A DNA stretch of 21,616 bases from Bacillota bacterium (GCA_003343805.1 QAKM01000013.1:1-21616), one strand, 5' to 3'; shown: positions 5,718 to 14,795, counted from the stretch's first letter. Notes: generated by a model from the sequence alone, not told the origin. Numbers and translations: made by a program.

Positions 5718-5993
5718 TCAAAGGAGCAAGATAAGGGCGACGGCAAGCCCCGCCATAAAGACAAGCCCCAGGATGTTGACGAGCCAGAAATACCAATGCT
5801 TGGTCTTGTGGCGGAACAGGGTCATGCCGAGCAGCCCGCCCACGGCCCCGCCGAAGAAGGAAAAGCCCAAAAGCACCTTTTCGGGCACCCTCCAAGCTCC
5901 CTTTTTGGCCTTTCTCTTGTCCGCGCCGTACAGGATCAACGTCAGAAGGCTGACGGCAAGATAGGCGATGAGAAGATAAAATACGGGCTCCAT
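5718..5993 (-). CDS. DUF1294 family small membrane protein
   Basis: A 91-residue integral membrane protein with about three hydrophobic segments (roughly residues 3-22, 40-60 and 68-91). It carries the DUF1294 signature: YGADKRKAKKGAWRVPE, then GGAVGGLLGM and FRHKTKHWYF. The function of the family is unknown; it is not known to be linked to copper. The gene is transcribed toward copA and shares the terminator at 5660-5684. The ATG (complement of 5991-5993) has only a weak AGGGTG-like ribosome binding site about 15 bases upstream. The gap to the divergent arsR-like gene is about 170 bases. Confidence 0.87.
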   Translation of the reverse strand: MEPVFYLLIAYLAVSLLTLILYGADKRKAKKGAWRVPEKVLLGFSFFGGAVGGLLGMTLFRHKTKHWYFWLVNILGLVFMAGLAVALILLL

Positions 5994-6161
5994 GCTTTTA
6001 TTTTACACCCTTATGCGCCCTTCGTCAAGGGGGAGAGGCAAATTTTCACAAAACTTTGGGGCAAAGGGGGCGCTTTTTCGACAGAGAAGGTGCATTTTAC
6101 CATATATGCAGGTGTTATCATGGAAAAAAAGCTGCGCGGACCGCGCGGCAGAGGAGGCCGT

Positions 6162-6497
6162 ATGGAAACATTGCTTTTGGACCGCCGCACGAGCGGCGTG
6201 GTGCAGGGCGGGGTACCCTCGGGGGAGACGCTCTCCTCCCTCGTGCGCTTTTTCTCCGTCTTTTCGGACGCCACGAGGCTGAGGATCCTCTCCGCACTCG
6301 CCATTTCGGAGATGTGCGTCACCGACCTTTCGCGCGTGCTCGCGATCAATCAGACCACCGTCTCGCACCAGCTCCGCCATCTCAAGGACAGCGGCCTCGT
6401 GCGTGCTGACCGCCACGGCAAGATCATCTTCTATTCGCTCGTGGGCGGGATCGTCAACGACGTCCTTTTAAAGGGCGTGGAATTTTTAGGCTACTGA
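6162..6497 (+). CDS. ArsR/SmtB-family transcriptional regulator
   Basis: A 111-residue winged-helix DNA-binding protein. FSVFSDATRLRILSAL (about 31-46) is the family signature, followed by SEMCVTDLSRVL and the recognition helix segment TTVSHQLRHLKDSGLV. C52 sits where metal sensors of this family place the cysteine of ELCVCDL, but the second cysteine is a Thr, so metal sensing is uncertain. The ATG at 6162 follows GAGGAGG, with a short 4-base gap. An in-frame ATG at 6120 with AGGTG upstream would add 14 basic residues and is a real alternative. The frame is open further upstream, but that part lies across the minus-strand gene. Possible targets are itself and the divergent DUF1294 gene. Confidence 0.88.
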   Translation: METLLLDRRTSGVVQGGVPSGETLSSLVRFFSVFSDATRLRILSALAISEMCVTDLSRVLAINQTTVSHQLRHLKDSGLVRADRHGKIIFYSLVGGIVNDVLLKGVEFLGY

Positions 6498-6512
6498 GGG
6501 GCATCTGCGGGC

Positions 6513-6569
6513 AAAAAGGGGCGAAAAGCGGCACAAAAGCGGCGGTTTTTGCGAAAAAACGCAGAAAAA
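6513..6569. other. Phased A/T-tracts upstream of the uvrC promoter
   Basis: Five A-runs and one T-run (6513-6517, 6524-6527, 6535-6538, 6546-6550, 6554-6559, 6565-6569) have centres averaging about 10.4 bases apart, ending 12 bases before the -35 box. This arrangement predicts a bent DNA segment or UP-element-like region upstream of the promoter. Confidence 0.6.
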
Positions 6570-6581
6570 TGCCGTAAGCCC

Positions 6582-6610
6582 TTGAAAAATTTTGTCGGGA
6601 CGTGTATAAT
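6582..6610 (+). promoter_or_regulatory. Promoter of the uvrC-mutS2 operon
   Basis: TTGAAA at 6582-6587 and TATAAT at 6605-6610 with a 17-base spacer. The predicted start near 6616-6618 is within three bases of the uvrC ATG at 6619, pointing to a leaderless mRNA. Confidence 0.88.
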
Positions 6611-6618
6611 AGACTTGG

Positions 6619-8421
6619 ATGAGTGTCATACAGGAAAAACTCAAGCTGCTGCCCGATGCGCCGGGCGTCTATCTGATGATGGATAAGGACGGCGTCATCA
6701 TCTATGTCGGCAAGGCGCGGGTACTCAAAAACCGTGTGCGGCAGTACTTCCATTCCTCGCCCAAGCCCTCCAAAGTGCAGGCGATGGTCGAGAACATCGC
6801 CGACTTTTCCTATGTCGTCACCCCCAGCGAGGTGGACGCGCTCTCCCTCGAAAATACCTTCATCAAGAAGTACAAGCCCAAATATAACATCCTTTTGAAG
6901 GATGACAAGACGTATCCTTACATCAAGCTTCACACGAAGGAGCCCTTCCCGCATATTTCCATCACCCGCCGCATCCAAAAGGACGGAAAGTACTTCGGCC
7001 CCTTCATGGGCGGCATCAGTTGTAAGGATATCGTCGATATCGCCGCGCGCGTCTACGGCGTGCGCACCTGCAAGAAATCGCTCGGAAAGCCGCAGCGGCC
7101 CTGCCTCAACTACCATCTCGGGCGCTGCCCCGCTCCCTGCGCGGGCTATATCTCGCAAGAGGACTACTCTTCGCGCGTTGCGGGCGCGGCGTCCTTTCTT
7201 GCGGGCAATTACGAGGAAGCGGAGGAACTTCTCCGCGAAAAGATGCTCCGATTTGCCGAAAACGAGGAGTTTGAGCTCGCCCTCGAGTACCGCGACCGCA
7301 TCGAGATGCTCTCGCGCTTAAAGCTGCGCCGCATCACGGCCATGCCCAAGGATGTGGAGGCGGACATCTGGGCGCGGGCGACGAACGGCATCTACGGCGC
7401 CATCTGCGTGCTCGTCACGCGGCGGGGCATCATGCAGGGCAGCCGCACCTTCCCCCTCGAGGAGGGCGCGGGCGAGGGGGGCGAGAGCTTTCTGAGCTTT
7501 CTCACCCAATATTATTCCTCGCACGAGCTGCCTCACGAGATCGTCACCGACGAAGAGATGGACGACGAACTCTTTTTAGCATACGCGCGCGAAAAGACGG
7601 GCAGAAAAACGGAGATCGTGCGCCCCAGGCAGGGCGTCAAGCGTGATCTTCTGGATATGGCATCCCGCAACGCGCGGGAATACCTCGAAAAGTCCATTTC
7701 CGCGATCGAGCACAAGAACGACATGACCGTCAACGCCTGCAGGCGCCTTCAGGAGGTGCTCGGGCTTGCGCATTACCCCAAGCGCATGGAGTGTTACGAT
7801 ATCTCCAACATCTCGGGCGTCGATAAGGTGGGCAGCATGGTCGTCTTTACGGACGGCGAGGCGGACAAGAACGCCTACCGCCGCTTCAAGATCAAGACGG
7901 TGGAGGGCGCGGACGACTTCGCTTCCTTAAAAGAAGTGCTCTCCCGCCGCCTTTCAAAGCTCGGAACGGACGAGGAGGAGCGCTTCCCCAGACCCCAGCT
8001 CATCGTCATCGACGGCGGCAGGGGGCAGCTCTCCGCCGTGAATGCGATCTTTGAAGAGCTGGGCATCGGCGGCATCGACCTCATCGCGCTCGCCAAGCAG
8101 GAGGAGGAGATCTATACGCTCGCTTCTCCCGAGCCCGTCCGCCTTGCCCGCCGCGACTACGCGCTCCGTACCCTGCAGCGCATCCGTGACGAGGCGCACC
8201 GCTTTGCCATCACCTATTTCCGGAACCTGCACAGCAAGCGCAACCTCTCCTCCGTCCTCGACGAGATCGGGGGCATCGGCAAGGAGAAGCGCACGGCGCT
8301 CATGGAAAAGTTCGGCACCATCGACAAGATCATGCGCGCTACGGAGGAAGAACTTTCTCAAACGCCCGGCATTGGGCCCAAACTTGCACATACCATTCAC
8401 GAATACTTCGAGAAGTTATAA
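6619..8421 (+). CDS. uvrC: Excinuclease ABC subunit UvrC
   Basis: A 600-residue nucleotide excision repair endonuclease that cuts on both sides of a UvrB-bound lesion. The N-terminal GIY-YIG nuclease domain has GVY at 16-18 and YVG at 29-31. Four cysteines C151, C162, C170 and C174 follow, a cluster typical of UvrC and reported to bind Fe-S. A UVR domain for UvrB contact lies near 200-235 (EEFELALEYRDRI). The RNase H-like nuclease half contains CYDISNISG and VIDGGRGQL, and helix-hairpin-helix motifs lie near 555-600 (GIGKEKRTALMEKFG, QTPGIGPKLAHTI). The length is normal. The ATG is fixed by the promoter; no Shine-Dalgarno site is visible. The HAD gene starts four bases after the stop. Confidence 0.98.
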   Translation: MSVIQEKLKLLPDAPGVYLMMDKDGVIIYVGKARVLKNRVRQYFHSSPKPSKVQAMVENIADFSYVVTPSEVDALSLENTFIKKYKPKYNILLKDDKTYPYIKLHTKEPFPHISITRRIQKDGKYFGPFMGGISCKDIVDIAARVYGVRTCKKSLGKPQRPCLNYHLGRCPAPCAGYISQEDYSSRVAGAASFLAGNYEEAEELLREKMLRFAENEEFELALEYRDRIEMLSRLKLRRITAMPKDVEADIWARATNGIYGAICVLVTRRGIMQGSRTFPLEEGAGEGGESFLSFLTQYYSSHELPHEIVTDEEMDDELFLAYAREKTGRKTEIVRPRQGVKRDLLDMASRNAREYLEKSISAIEHKNDMTVNACRRLQEVLGLAHYPKRMECYDISNISGVDKVGSMVVFTDGEADKNAYRRFKIKTVEGADDFASLKEVLSRRLSKLGTDEEERFPRPQLIVIDGGRGQLSAVNAIFEELGIGGIDLIALAKQEEEIYTLASPEPVRLARRDYALRTLQRIRDEAHRFAITYFRNLHSKRNLSSVLDEIGGIGKEKRTALMEKFGTIDKIMRATEEELSQTPGIGPKLAHTIHEYFEKL

Positions 8422-8424
8422 GCT

Positions 8425-9267
8425 ATGAATTACGATCTGTTTGTTTCCGACTTTGACGGCACCCTCGTCAAGGCGGACGGCACCATCTCCGCGCACACCA
8501 AAGAGGTCATCGCAGCATACCGCGAACAGGGCGGCATCTTCACCATCTGCACGGGGCGCATGGTCCCCTCCATCCTGCCGCGCGCCAGAGAGCTCGGCAT
8601 CACTTCGGGACCCGTCATCGCCTTCCAGGGCTCCGTCATCTACGATATGGGAAAGGGGGAGGTGATCCGCGCTGGCTGTTTCCCGCGGGAAGCGGCGCTC
8701 TCCCTCATCCGTCTCCTCGAGGAGGCGGGGCTACACATCCACATCTACACGGTGTGGGATCTCTTTACGAACCGCCGCGACGAGATGCTCGAATCCTATG
8801 AAAGGGTGTGCGGCGTCCGCGGAACGGTCATCGGGGGCTCGCTTGCAGACTATGCGGCGCAGGAGGGCCTCGACATCGTCAAGGTGCTCGTCATGGTGGA
8901 GCCCGAAAAGCGGGAGGCCCTGCGCGAGCGGCTCTCTCAAAGCCTCGGGGAGAAGTATTATGTGACGAGCTCGTCCGATTGGCTCGTCGAGGTCATGCCC
9001 GCGGGCGAAAACAAGGGCCGCGCCGTGACCTATCTTTCCGAATACTATCATATCCCCGCGGTGCGCATCGCGGCGGCGGGCGATCAGCTCAACGATCTCC
9101 CCATGCTCGAAGAGGCGGGCGGGAAGTTTGCCGTCAGAAACGGCGTGGAAGCATTGAAACGTGTGGCTTTCGTCATCCCCTCCAACGAGGAGGACGGCGT
9201 TGCCTTTGCGCTCGAACGATATGTGATAAAGGGGGACGCTGAGGCGCCCGAAGGAGAACAGCAATGA
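8425..9267 (+). CDS. Cof-type HAD-superfamily phosphatase
   Basis: A 280-residue cytoplasmic hydrolase of the Cof/YidA (COG0561) type, which removes phosphate from small metabolites such as sugar phosphates or flavin nucleotides; the substrate cannot be read from sequence. Motif I is DFDGTL with nucleophile D9 and acid D11. CTGR near residue 43 fits motif II. ENKGRAV supplies the motif III lysine and GDQLND (D220, N223, D224) is motif IV. The segment between motifs II and III is large enough for the C2B cap. It starts three bases after the uvrC stop and overlaps hprK by 4 bases (ATGA), so translational coupling is likely. Confidence 0.93.
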   Translation: MNYDLFVSDFDGTLVKADGTISAHTKEVIAAYREQGGIFTICTGRMVPSILPRARELGITSGPVIAFQGSVIYDMGKGEVIRAGCFPREAALSLIRLLEEAGLHIHIYTVWDLFTNRRDEMLESYERVCGVRGTVIGGSLADYAAQEGLDIVKVLVMVEPEKREALRERLSQSLGEKYYVTSSSDWLVEVMPAGENKGRAVTYLSEYYHIPAVRIAAAGDQLNDLPMLEEAGGKFAVRNGVEALKRVAFVIPSNEEDGVAFALERYVIKGDAEAPEGEQQ

Positions 9268-10190
9268 ACGAACACTTTTTTCCGACCGTCACGGTGATGC
9301 TCGACAAGTTTGCGAACGATCTCGAGATCGAAATGCTCTATGCGGGGCGGGGGATCGTCAAGCTCACCAGCATCAGCGTTGACCGTCCCGGACTGCGCCT
9401 TGCGGGGTTTTTCAGCTATTTCGATACCCAGCGCATCCTCATCATCGGCCTTACGGAGCACGAGTATCTGCGTTCCTTCTCGTCCGAAGAGCGCAAGGCG
9501 AAGATCCAGCGGCTGTTTGACTGCGGCGAGATCCCCTGCGTCATCTTCTCGCGCGATCTTCCCGTCCTTCCCGAATTTATGGAGTGTGCGCGTGCGACGG
9601 GTACGCCCATCTTCCGCTCCAGCCGCCTGACGACGATGGTCATGGCCGACCTCGTCGCCTACCTCGCGCGGCTGCTGGCACCCACGACGACCGTGCACGG
9701 CGTCCTTATGGACGTGTTCGGCGTCGGGATCCTCATCACGGGAAGTTCGGGCGTGGGCAAGAGCGAGACGGCAATGGAGCTTATCAAGCGCGGACACCGC
9801 CTCGTCGCGGACGATTCCGTGCTCATCAAGCGCGTGTCGAGCGGGCTCGTCGGTACCGCGCCCGAGCGCATCCGCTATTTCATGGAGCTGCGCGGCATCG
9901 GCATCATCAACGTCAAGAATATGTACGGTTCGGGTTCCATCCTCGACGAAAAGCAGGTCGAGGTCATCATGGAGCTCGAGCATTGGCAGCGCGATAAACA
10001 GTACGACCGCATCGGCGGCGAAAAGCTCACCGACGAAATTTTGGGCGTCAAAGTGCCCAAGCTCATCGTGCCCGTCAGCCCCGGGCGCAATCTTTCTATC
10101 CTCATCGAAGTTGCCGCCCGCAACCAGCGCCTCAAAAACATGGGCTATGACGCGGCGCAGGAACTCATCCAACGCACCATTGGCAGATGA
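9264..10190 (+). CDS. hprK: HPr kinase/phosphorylase
   Basis: A 308-residue bifunctional enzyme that phosphorylates HPr on Ser46, or removes that phosphate, in carbon catabolite control of Firmicutes. The N-terminal domain (about 1-130) is followed by catalytic H145, the Walker A loop GSSGVGKS at 160-167, ADDSV after it, and the family signature ELRGIGIINVKNMYG from E208. The length is normal for HprK. The start overlaps the HAD gene by 4 bases, and the stop overlaps the U32 gene by 4 bases. HPr and other PTS genes are not in the window. Clustering with uvrC is seen in other Clostridia (recalled, not checked). Confidence 0.98.
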   Translation: MNEHFFPTVTVMLDKFANDLEIEMLYAGRGIVKLTSISVDRPGLRLAGFFSYFDTQRILIIGLTEHEYLRSFSSEERKAKIQRLFDCGEIPCVIFSRDLPVLPEFMECARATGTPIFRSSRLTTMVMADLVAYLARLLAPTTTVHGVLMDVFGVGILITGSSGVGKSETAMELIKRGHRLVADDSVLIKRVSSGLVGTAPERIRYFMELRGIGIINVKNMYGSGSILDEKQVEVIMELEHWQRDKQYDRIGGEKLTDEILGVKVPKLIVPVSPGRNLSILIEVAARNQRLKNMGYDAAQELIQRTIGR

Positions 10191-12370
10191 AAGCAGAGAT
10201 CCTGGCCCCTGCAGGGGACATCGCCTGCGCCAAAGCCGCCCTTGCGGCGGGCGCAGACGCCATCTATCTGGGACTTCCCGCATTTTCCGCGCGCGCGGGT
10301 GCGGGAAATTTTGCGTTGTCCGAATTTTCCGAGACGGTGCGCCTTGCCCATCTTCTCGGGGCGAAGGTGTACGTCTGCCTGAATACGCTCGTAAAAGAGG
10401 GCGAGCTCGATGCCTTTTTTGAAAGCGCGCTTACGGCCTGGAATGCAGGGGCGGATGCCCTCCTCATCCAGGATATTTTCCTGGGGAAGGAGTTCAAAAG
10501 GCGGTATCCTTCCATCGTTTTGCATCTTTCGACGCAGGCAGGCTGCTGCAACGTGTACGGGGCGGAGCTTGCCAAAGAGTACGGCTTTTCGCGCGTCGTG
10601 CTCGCGCGGGAGACGCCGCTCGGCGATATTGCCGCCATCTCCCGGATCATCGAGACGGAGGCGTTCGTGCAGGGGGCGCTGTGCTCCTGCTTTTCGGGGC
10701 AGTGCTATTTTTCCTCCTTCGCGGGCAACAACAGCGGCAACCGCGGCAGATGCAAACAGCCCTGCCGCAAGTTGTACTCCATCGACCGCAAAGGCTTTGA
10801 AGAGCGTGCCTATGCGCTCTCTCTGTCCGATCTCAGCGTCGGCGAGCGCGTCAAAGAGCTGCTTCAAGCGGGCGTCACCTCGCTGAAGATCGAGGGCCGG
10901 ATGCGGCGGGAGGAGTACGTCTCGGCGGCGGTCGGCTACTACCGCGCCATTCTGGACGGGGCGGAGAAAAACGAGCGTTTGGCGGCGCGTTCCGCCCTTG
11001 CCCGCACCTTCGACCGCGGAGATTACACCGAGGGCCTTGCGTTCGGGCAGGAAAATCTGCTCTCCCGCAACGTGCAGGGGCACATCGGCGAGAGGGTGGG
11101 CGTCCTCGAAGTGAGGGGCGGCAGATATTTCTGCCGCGGGAGCGCGCGCAAGGGGGACGGCTTTAAAATTCTGCGCGGCGGGAAGGAAGCGGGCGGCGCC
11201 GTGTGCGTCTTGGCGGACGAGCGGGGATTTTACCTCTCTTCCGAGAGCAGGCTGCGCGCGGGCGACGAGGTGCGCATCACGACAGACACCGCGCTCAAAG
11301 AGATGCTCTTAAAAAAAGAGCGGCGGCGGGAAGTTGCGCTTTCCCTGTGCTTTGTCGCGGGAGAACGGCCGCGGATGCGCTGCGGCTCCTTCGAGATGAC
11401 GGGCGACGATCCGTTGGCTCATGCGGAACGCGCGCCCCTTTCCGAAGAGGAACTCAAAACTTGCTTCCAAAAGACGGATACGCTGCCCTTTTGGGTGACC
11501 TTTGAAAGGGTGGAGACGGAGGGGGCGTTCTTGCCGAAATCGGCGCTCAATGCGCTTCGGCGCGCCTTCTTTCAGGGGCTTGCCGAGCATCTTGCGCCCG
11601 CGCGGGAGGCGCTTGCGCCCGTCGGCGGCGCGGCGGAACTTGCCCCCGTGCCTTCCGACAAGACGGCGGTCATCGCCGAACACTTAGAAGGGCTCAAAGC
11701 CGATATCCTCATCTATAAGCCGCGCGATTATTCCGCCATCGACCCTGCGGAAGTCCATACGGGGGAAGGAGAGAAGTTTTTGTATCTTCCGCCCTTCTTC
11801 ACGGCGGAGGACGAACGGGCCGTTGCTTCCGCGCTTTCTCTCTTCGACGGCGTGTATGCCGAGGGGAGCTGGGGCGTGAAGTTCGCCGAAATATACCACA
11901 AAAAGCTGTTCGCGGGCACGGGCTTCAACCTCACCAACCGCTTTGCGGTTCAGGGCGCCAAGCAGGCGGGCGCGGAATACTTCGCCCTCTCCAAGGAGCT
12001 CTCCGCCTCCGAACAGCGCGCGCTTGCCGCCGAGGGGGCGTTCGTTCTGACGCTCGGCAGCGTCAAGGTGATGGACCTTTGTTACTGCCCCTTCGGAAGG
12101 ACGTGTAAAACGTGCGATAAGCGCGGAGAGTACCGTTTGACGGACGAGGCGGGGCGCAGTTTCCCTTTGCGCCGTTACCGCACGGGGGCGAAGTACTGCC
12201 GCTTTGAAGTTTACAACTGTGTGCCGCTCGCAGGGACGGACGTGGGGACAGGGGCGCTCGTCGATGCCTCCTGCCGCTCGGACGGGAAGTATCTTGTGGG
12301 CCGCGCGCATACGCCCGAGGGGGCGCTCGACGGGGCGACCCGCGGGCATACGGAAAGGAGTATGCTATGA
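10187..12370 (+). CDS. U32 family protein (RlhA/TrhP-like)
   Basis: A 727-residue protein annotated as a U32 peptidase. Its start, EILAPAGDIACAKAAL, then GADAIYLGLPAFSAR, is the classic U32 opening. The U32 signature spans residues 158-177, with cysteines C166, C168 and C173, followed by the GRCKQPCRKLY cluster. Near the C-terminus a second cluster reads CYCPFGRTCKTC. In E. coli, members of this family (RlhA, TrhP) take part in rRNA or tRNA hydroxylation rather than proteolysis, so RNA modification is the better guess. The long C-terminal half fits the extended RlhA-like form with a DUF3656 domain. It overlaps hprK and mutS2 by 4 bases each, as in a coupled operon. Confidence 0.9.
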   Translation: MKAEILAPAGDIACAKAALAAGADAIYLGLPAFSARAGAGNFALSEFSETVRLAHLLGAKVYVCLNTLVKEGELDAFFESALTAWNAGADALLIQDIFLGKEFKRRYPSIVLHLSTQAGCCNVYGAELAKEYGFSRVVLARETPLGDIAAISRIIETEAFVQGALCSCFSGQCYFSSFAGNNSGNRGRCKQPCRKLYSIDRKGFEERAYALSLSDLSVGERVKELLQAGVTSLKIEGRMRREEYVSAAVGYYRAILDGAEKNERLAARSALARTFDRGDYTEGLAFGQENLLSRNVQGHIGERVGVLEVRGGRYFCRGSARKGDGFKILRGGKEAGGAVCVLADERGFYLSSESRLRAGDEVRITTDTALKEMLLKKERRREVALSLCFVAGERPRMRCGSFEMTGDDPLAHAERAPLSEEELKTCFQKTDTLPFWVTFERVETEGAFLPKSALNALRRAFFQGLAEHLAPAREALAPVGGAAELAPVPSDKTAVIAEHLEGLKADILIYKPRDYSAIDPAEVHTGEGEKFLYLPPFFTAEDERAVASALSLFDGVYAEGSWGVKFAEIYHKKLFAGTGFNLTNRFAVQGAKQAGAEYFALSKELSASEQRALAAEGAFVLTLGSVKVMDLCYCPFGRTCKTCDKRGEYRLTDEAGRSFPLRRYRTGAKYCRFEVYNCVPLAGTDVGTGALVDASCRSDGKYLVGRAHTPEGALDGATRGHTERSML

Positions 12371-14718
12371 AAGAGAGCAGAGAGAGCTTAGAGCTCGATA
12401 AAATATTAAGTGCGGCGGCCGCTTATGCCGTGCTCGAGGGAGGGAAGGAGCGCCTCGCATCCTTTGAACCGACCTCGGACATCGGGGAGGCGCGGCGGCT
12501 TTTGGACCTCACCGAGGAGGCCTCCCTCCTCCTTCTGACGTTGGGTGCGGGGCGCGTGTTGTACTATCCGCCGCAGGGGGACGCTTTGGAACGTGCCGAA
12601 AAGGGCGCGACGCTTTCGTGCACCGAGCTTTTATCGGCGGCGGCGCTGCTGCGTTCGGCGCGCGCGTGCCTCCACTCCGTGCAGTCCTTTGCAGACGAGC
12701 GCATCGTGCGGCTCAAGGAACTCACCGAATATCTCATCTCCGATCATGCCCTCGAGGAGGACATCACGACGAAGATCGTGGGGGAGAACGAACTTCAGGA
12801 TCACGCCAGCGACAAGCTGTTTGCGATCCGCCGCGAAATACGGCTCCTCAACGAGCGCATCCGCGCAAGGTTGCAGGAATATCTGGCGGGGGGAGAGCGC
12901 AAGTATTTACAGGACGAGCTCATCACCATGCGCGGCGATCGGTACGTCCTGCCCGTCAAGGTGGAATACAAGCGTGCCGTGCGCGGACTCATCCACGACC
13001 GCTCCCAGAGCGGGCAGACGGTGTTCATCGAGCCCGAGGAAGTGCTCGAAATGAACAACGAATTGAGGACGCTGCACCTCGACGAGGAGCAGGAGATCGC
13101 GCGCATCTTATCGGAGCTCTCCCACCGCGTCGGGGCGCTCCGCGAGGCGCTGGAGCGGGATATGGACATCCTTGCGGAAGTGGACAGCTTTTACGCCCGC
13201 GCCGAATACGGGCATCGCCTCAAGTGCGTGCGGCCCGTCCTCAACGGAAAGGGCGCCGTGCATATCGTCAAGGGGCGGCATCCGCTGCTCGATCCAAAGC
13301 GCGCCGTGCCCGTCTCTGTCTCGGTGGGGGAGGACTACCGCTTCCTCCTCATCAGCGGCGCCAACACGGGCGGCAAGACGGTGACGCTCAAGATGTGCGG
13401 GCTCTTCTGCCTGATGGCGGCGTGCGGCCTCTTTGTCCCCGCCGCCGAGGGAACGAGCCTGCCCGTCTTTGACCGCGTCTTTTGCGACGTGGGCGACAGC
13501 CAGTCCATCGAGGAGAACCTTTCGACGTTTTCCTCGCACGTCGTCAACCTCAAATACATTTTGGAGCACGCGGGGGAAAAGAGCTTTGTGCTCATCGACG
13601 AGCCGGGCGGCGGCACCGACCCGGAGGAAGGGCAGGCGCTCGCGCGGGCTGTCTTAAAAACGCTCTTAAAGCGCGGCACCCGCGGCATCGTCACCACCCA
13701 CTATTCGGCGCTCAAGGAATACGCTTTCTCCGCCGAGGGCGCCGAAAACGGCTGCATGGAGTTTGACAGCGAGAGCTTGAAACCTCTCTTCCGCCTCAAG
13801 ATCGGCATGCCGGGCGCCTCCAACGCCCTCTTCATCTGCTCGAAATTGGGGCTGCCCGAAGAGGTCATCCAAGAGGCGCGGTCGCACCTTTCCGCAGGGG
13901 CGCAGGCGTTCGATCACACCGTGCGCGCCGCCGAGGAGAGCCGCATCAAGGCGGACGCCGTGCGCGAAGAGGCGGAGGCCATCCGAAGAGAATGGCAGGA
14001 AAAGCTGACTTCCCTCGAAAAGGAGGAGGCGGCGTTCAAAAAGGAGAGGGAGAAGTTTTTGCTCACTTCCCGCGCCGAGGCGCGGAGGGTCATTCTGAGC
14101 CGCACGGCGGAAGCGGAGGAGCTCGTCTCCGAGATCGAGGAGATCTTCAAAAAGGAACAGCTCTCGGAAGCCGACCTCATCCGCGCGCGCACGCTGCGCA
14201 ATCAGATGGAGCGCTCCCTTCCCGCCGAAGAGGAGGAAAAGGTGCGCCTCGAGCCCGCCGATATAAAGACGCTCAAGGCGGGGGACAAGGTGTTTTTGCA
14301 GAGCCTGAATGCGGAGGGCACGGTGCTCTCCGTCAATCCGGGCAAGGGCGAAGCGCAAGTGCAAAGCGGCTTTATGCAGGTGCGCTGCAAGATCAAAGAG
14401 CTCTTCCTGGCGCGCAGGAAGGAGGAAAAGAAGGAGCGCGTCGAGGTCGTCAAACATCTGCAGGAGCGGCCCGTCGTGCCGAGAGAGGTCAACCTCATCG
14501 GCCTTTCCGTTTCGGAGGCCTTGCAGGAGCTGGACGCCTTTCTGGACAGCGCCGTTTTAAACAACTTCGAGGAAGTGCGCATCGTCCACGGCATGGGCAC
14601 GGGAAAGCTGCGCACCGCCGTGCAGAACGCTTTGAAAAAGGATAAGCGCATCAAGGAATTCCGCCTCGGCAAGTACGGCGAGGGGGAGAGCGGCGTCACC
14701 ATCGCAAAGCTCAATTAA
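12367..14718 (+). CDS. mutS2: MutS2 family ATPase
   Basis: A 783-residue MutS homologue of the MutS2 subfamily. It lacks the mismatch-recognition domain and, in other bacteria, acts in recombination control or rescue of collided ribosomes. The core (1 to about 300) leads to Walker A SGANTGGKT (330-338), a Walker B LIDEPGGGTDP and TTHYSALKEYA. A long Glu/Lys-rich coiled coil (about 515-630) precedes a C-terminal Smr domain beginning near 708 with HGMGTGKLR. The usual LDxRG motif at the start of Smr reads VNLIG here. AAAGGAG lies before the ATG, and the 5' end overlaps the U32 gene by 4 bases. No terminator is evident downstream. Confidence 0.97.
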   Translation: MKESRESLELDKILSAAAAYAVLEGGKERLASFEPTSDIGEARRLLDLTEEASLLLLTLGAGRVLYYPPQGDALERAEKGATLSCTELLSAAALLRSARACLHSVQSFADERIVRLKELTEYLISDHALEEDITTKIVGENELQDHASDKLFAIRREIRLLNERIRARLQEYLAGGERKYLQDELITMRGDRYVLPVKVEYKRAVRGLIHDRSQSGQTVFIEPEEVLEMNNELRTLHLDEEQEIARILSELSHRVGALREALERDMDILAEVDSFYARAEYGHRLKCVRPVLNGKGAVHIVKGRHPLLDPKRAVPVSVSVGEDYRFLLISGANTGGKTVTLKMCGLFCLMAACGLFVPAAEGTSLPVFDRVFCDVGDSQSIEENLSTFSSHVVNLKYILEHAGEKSFVLIDEPGGGTDPEEGQALARAVLKTLLKRGTRGIVTTHYSALKEYAFSAEGAENGCMEFDSESLKPLFRLKIGMPGASNALFICSKLGLPEEVIQEARSHLSAGAQAFDHTVRAAEESRIKADAVREEAEAIRREWQEKLTSLEKEEAAFKKEREKFLLTSRAEARRVILSRTAEAEELVSEIEEIFKKEQLSEADLIRARTLRNQMERSLPAEEEEKVRLEPADIKTLKAGDKVFLQSLNAEGTVLSVNPGKGEAQVQSGFMQVRCKIKELFLARRKEEKKERVEVVKHLQERPVVPREVNLIGLSVSEALQELDAFLDSAVLNNFEEVRIVHGMGTGKLRTAVQNALKKDKRIKEFRLGKYGEGESGVTIAKLN

Positions 14719-14770
14719 AGAGCCCGATCTTCGTCGCGGCGCCCGGGCCCCCGATCTTTGCCGCGGGGAA

Positions 14771-14795
14771 GCTCCGGCATAAGGACGGCCGGAGC
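14771..14795. repeat. Inverted repeat upstream of the ylxY-like gene
   Basis: GCTCCGGC (14771-14778) pairs with GCCGGAGC (14788-14795) over a 9-base loop with no T-run. Just upstream a CCCGATCTT-based motif occurs twice in the 14720-14760 segment. Its role is unknown; it could be a Rho-independent-like pause or an operator. Confidence 0.4.

Noticed and set aside
5703..6161. Long N-terminal extension of the ArsR-like frame
   Set aside because: It runs over the minus-strand DUF1294 gene and the intergenic region. ArsR proteins of about 110 residues begin where the GAGGAGG site places the start.
9084..10283. 399-codon minus-strand frame opposite hprK
   Set aside because: The sense strand is an unmistakable HPr kinase with Walker A and signature motif. 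The antisense frame crosses three real genes and has no family features.
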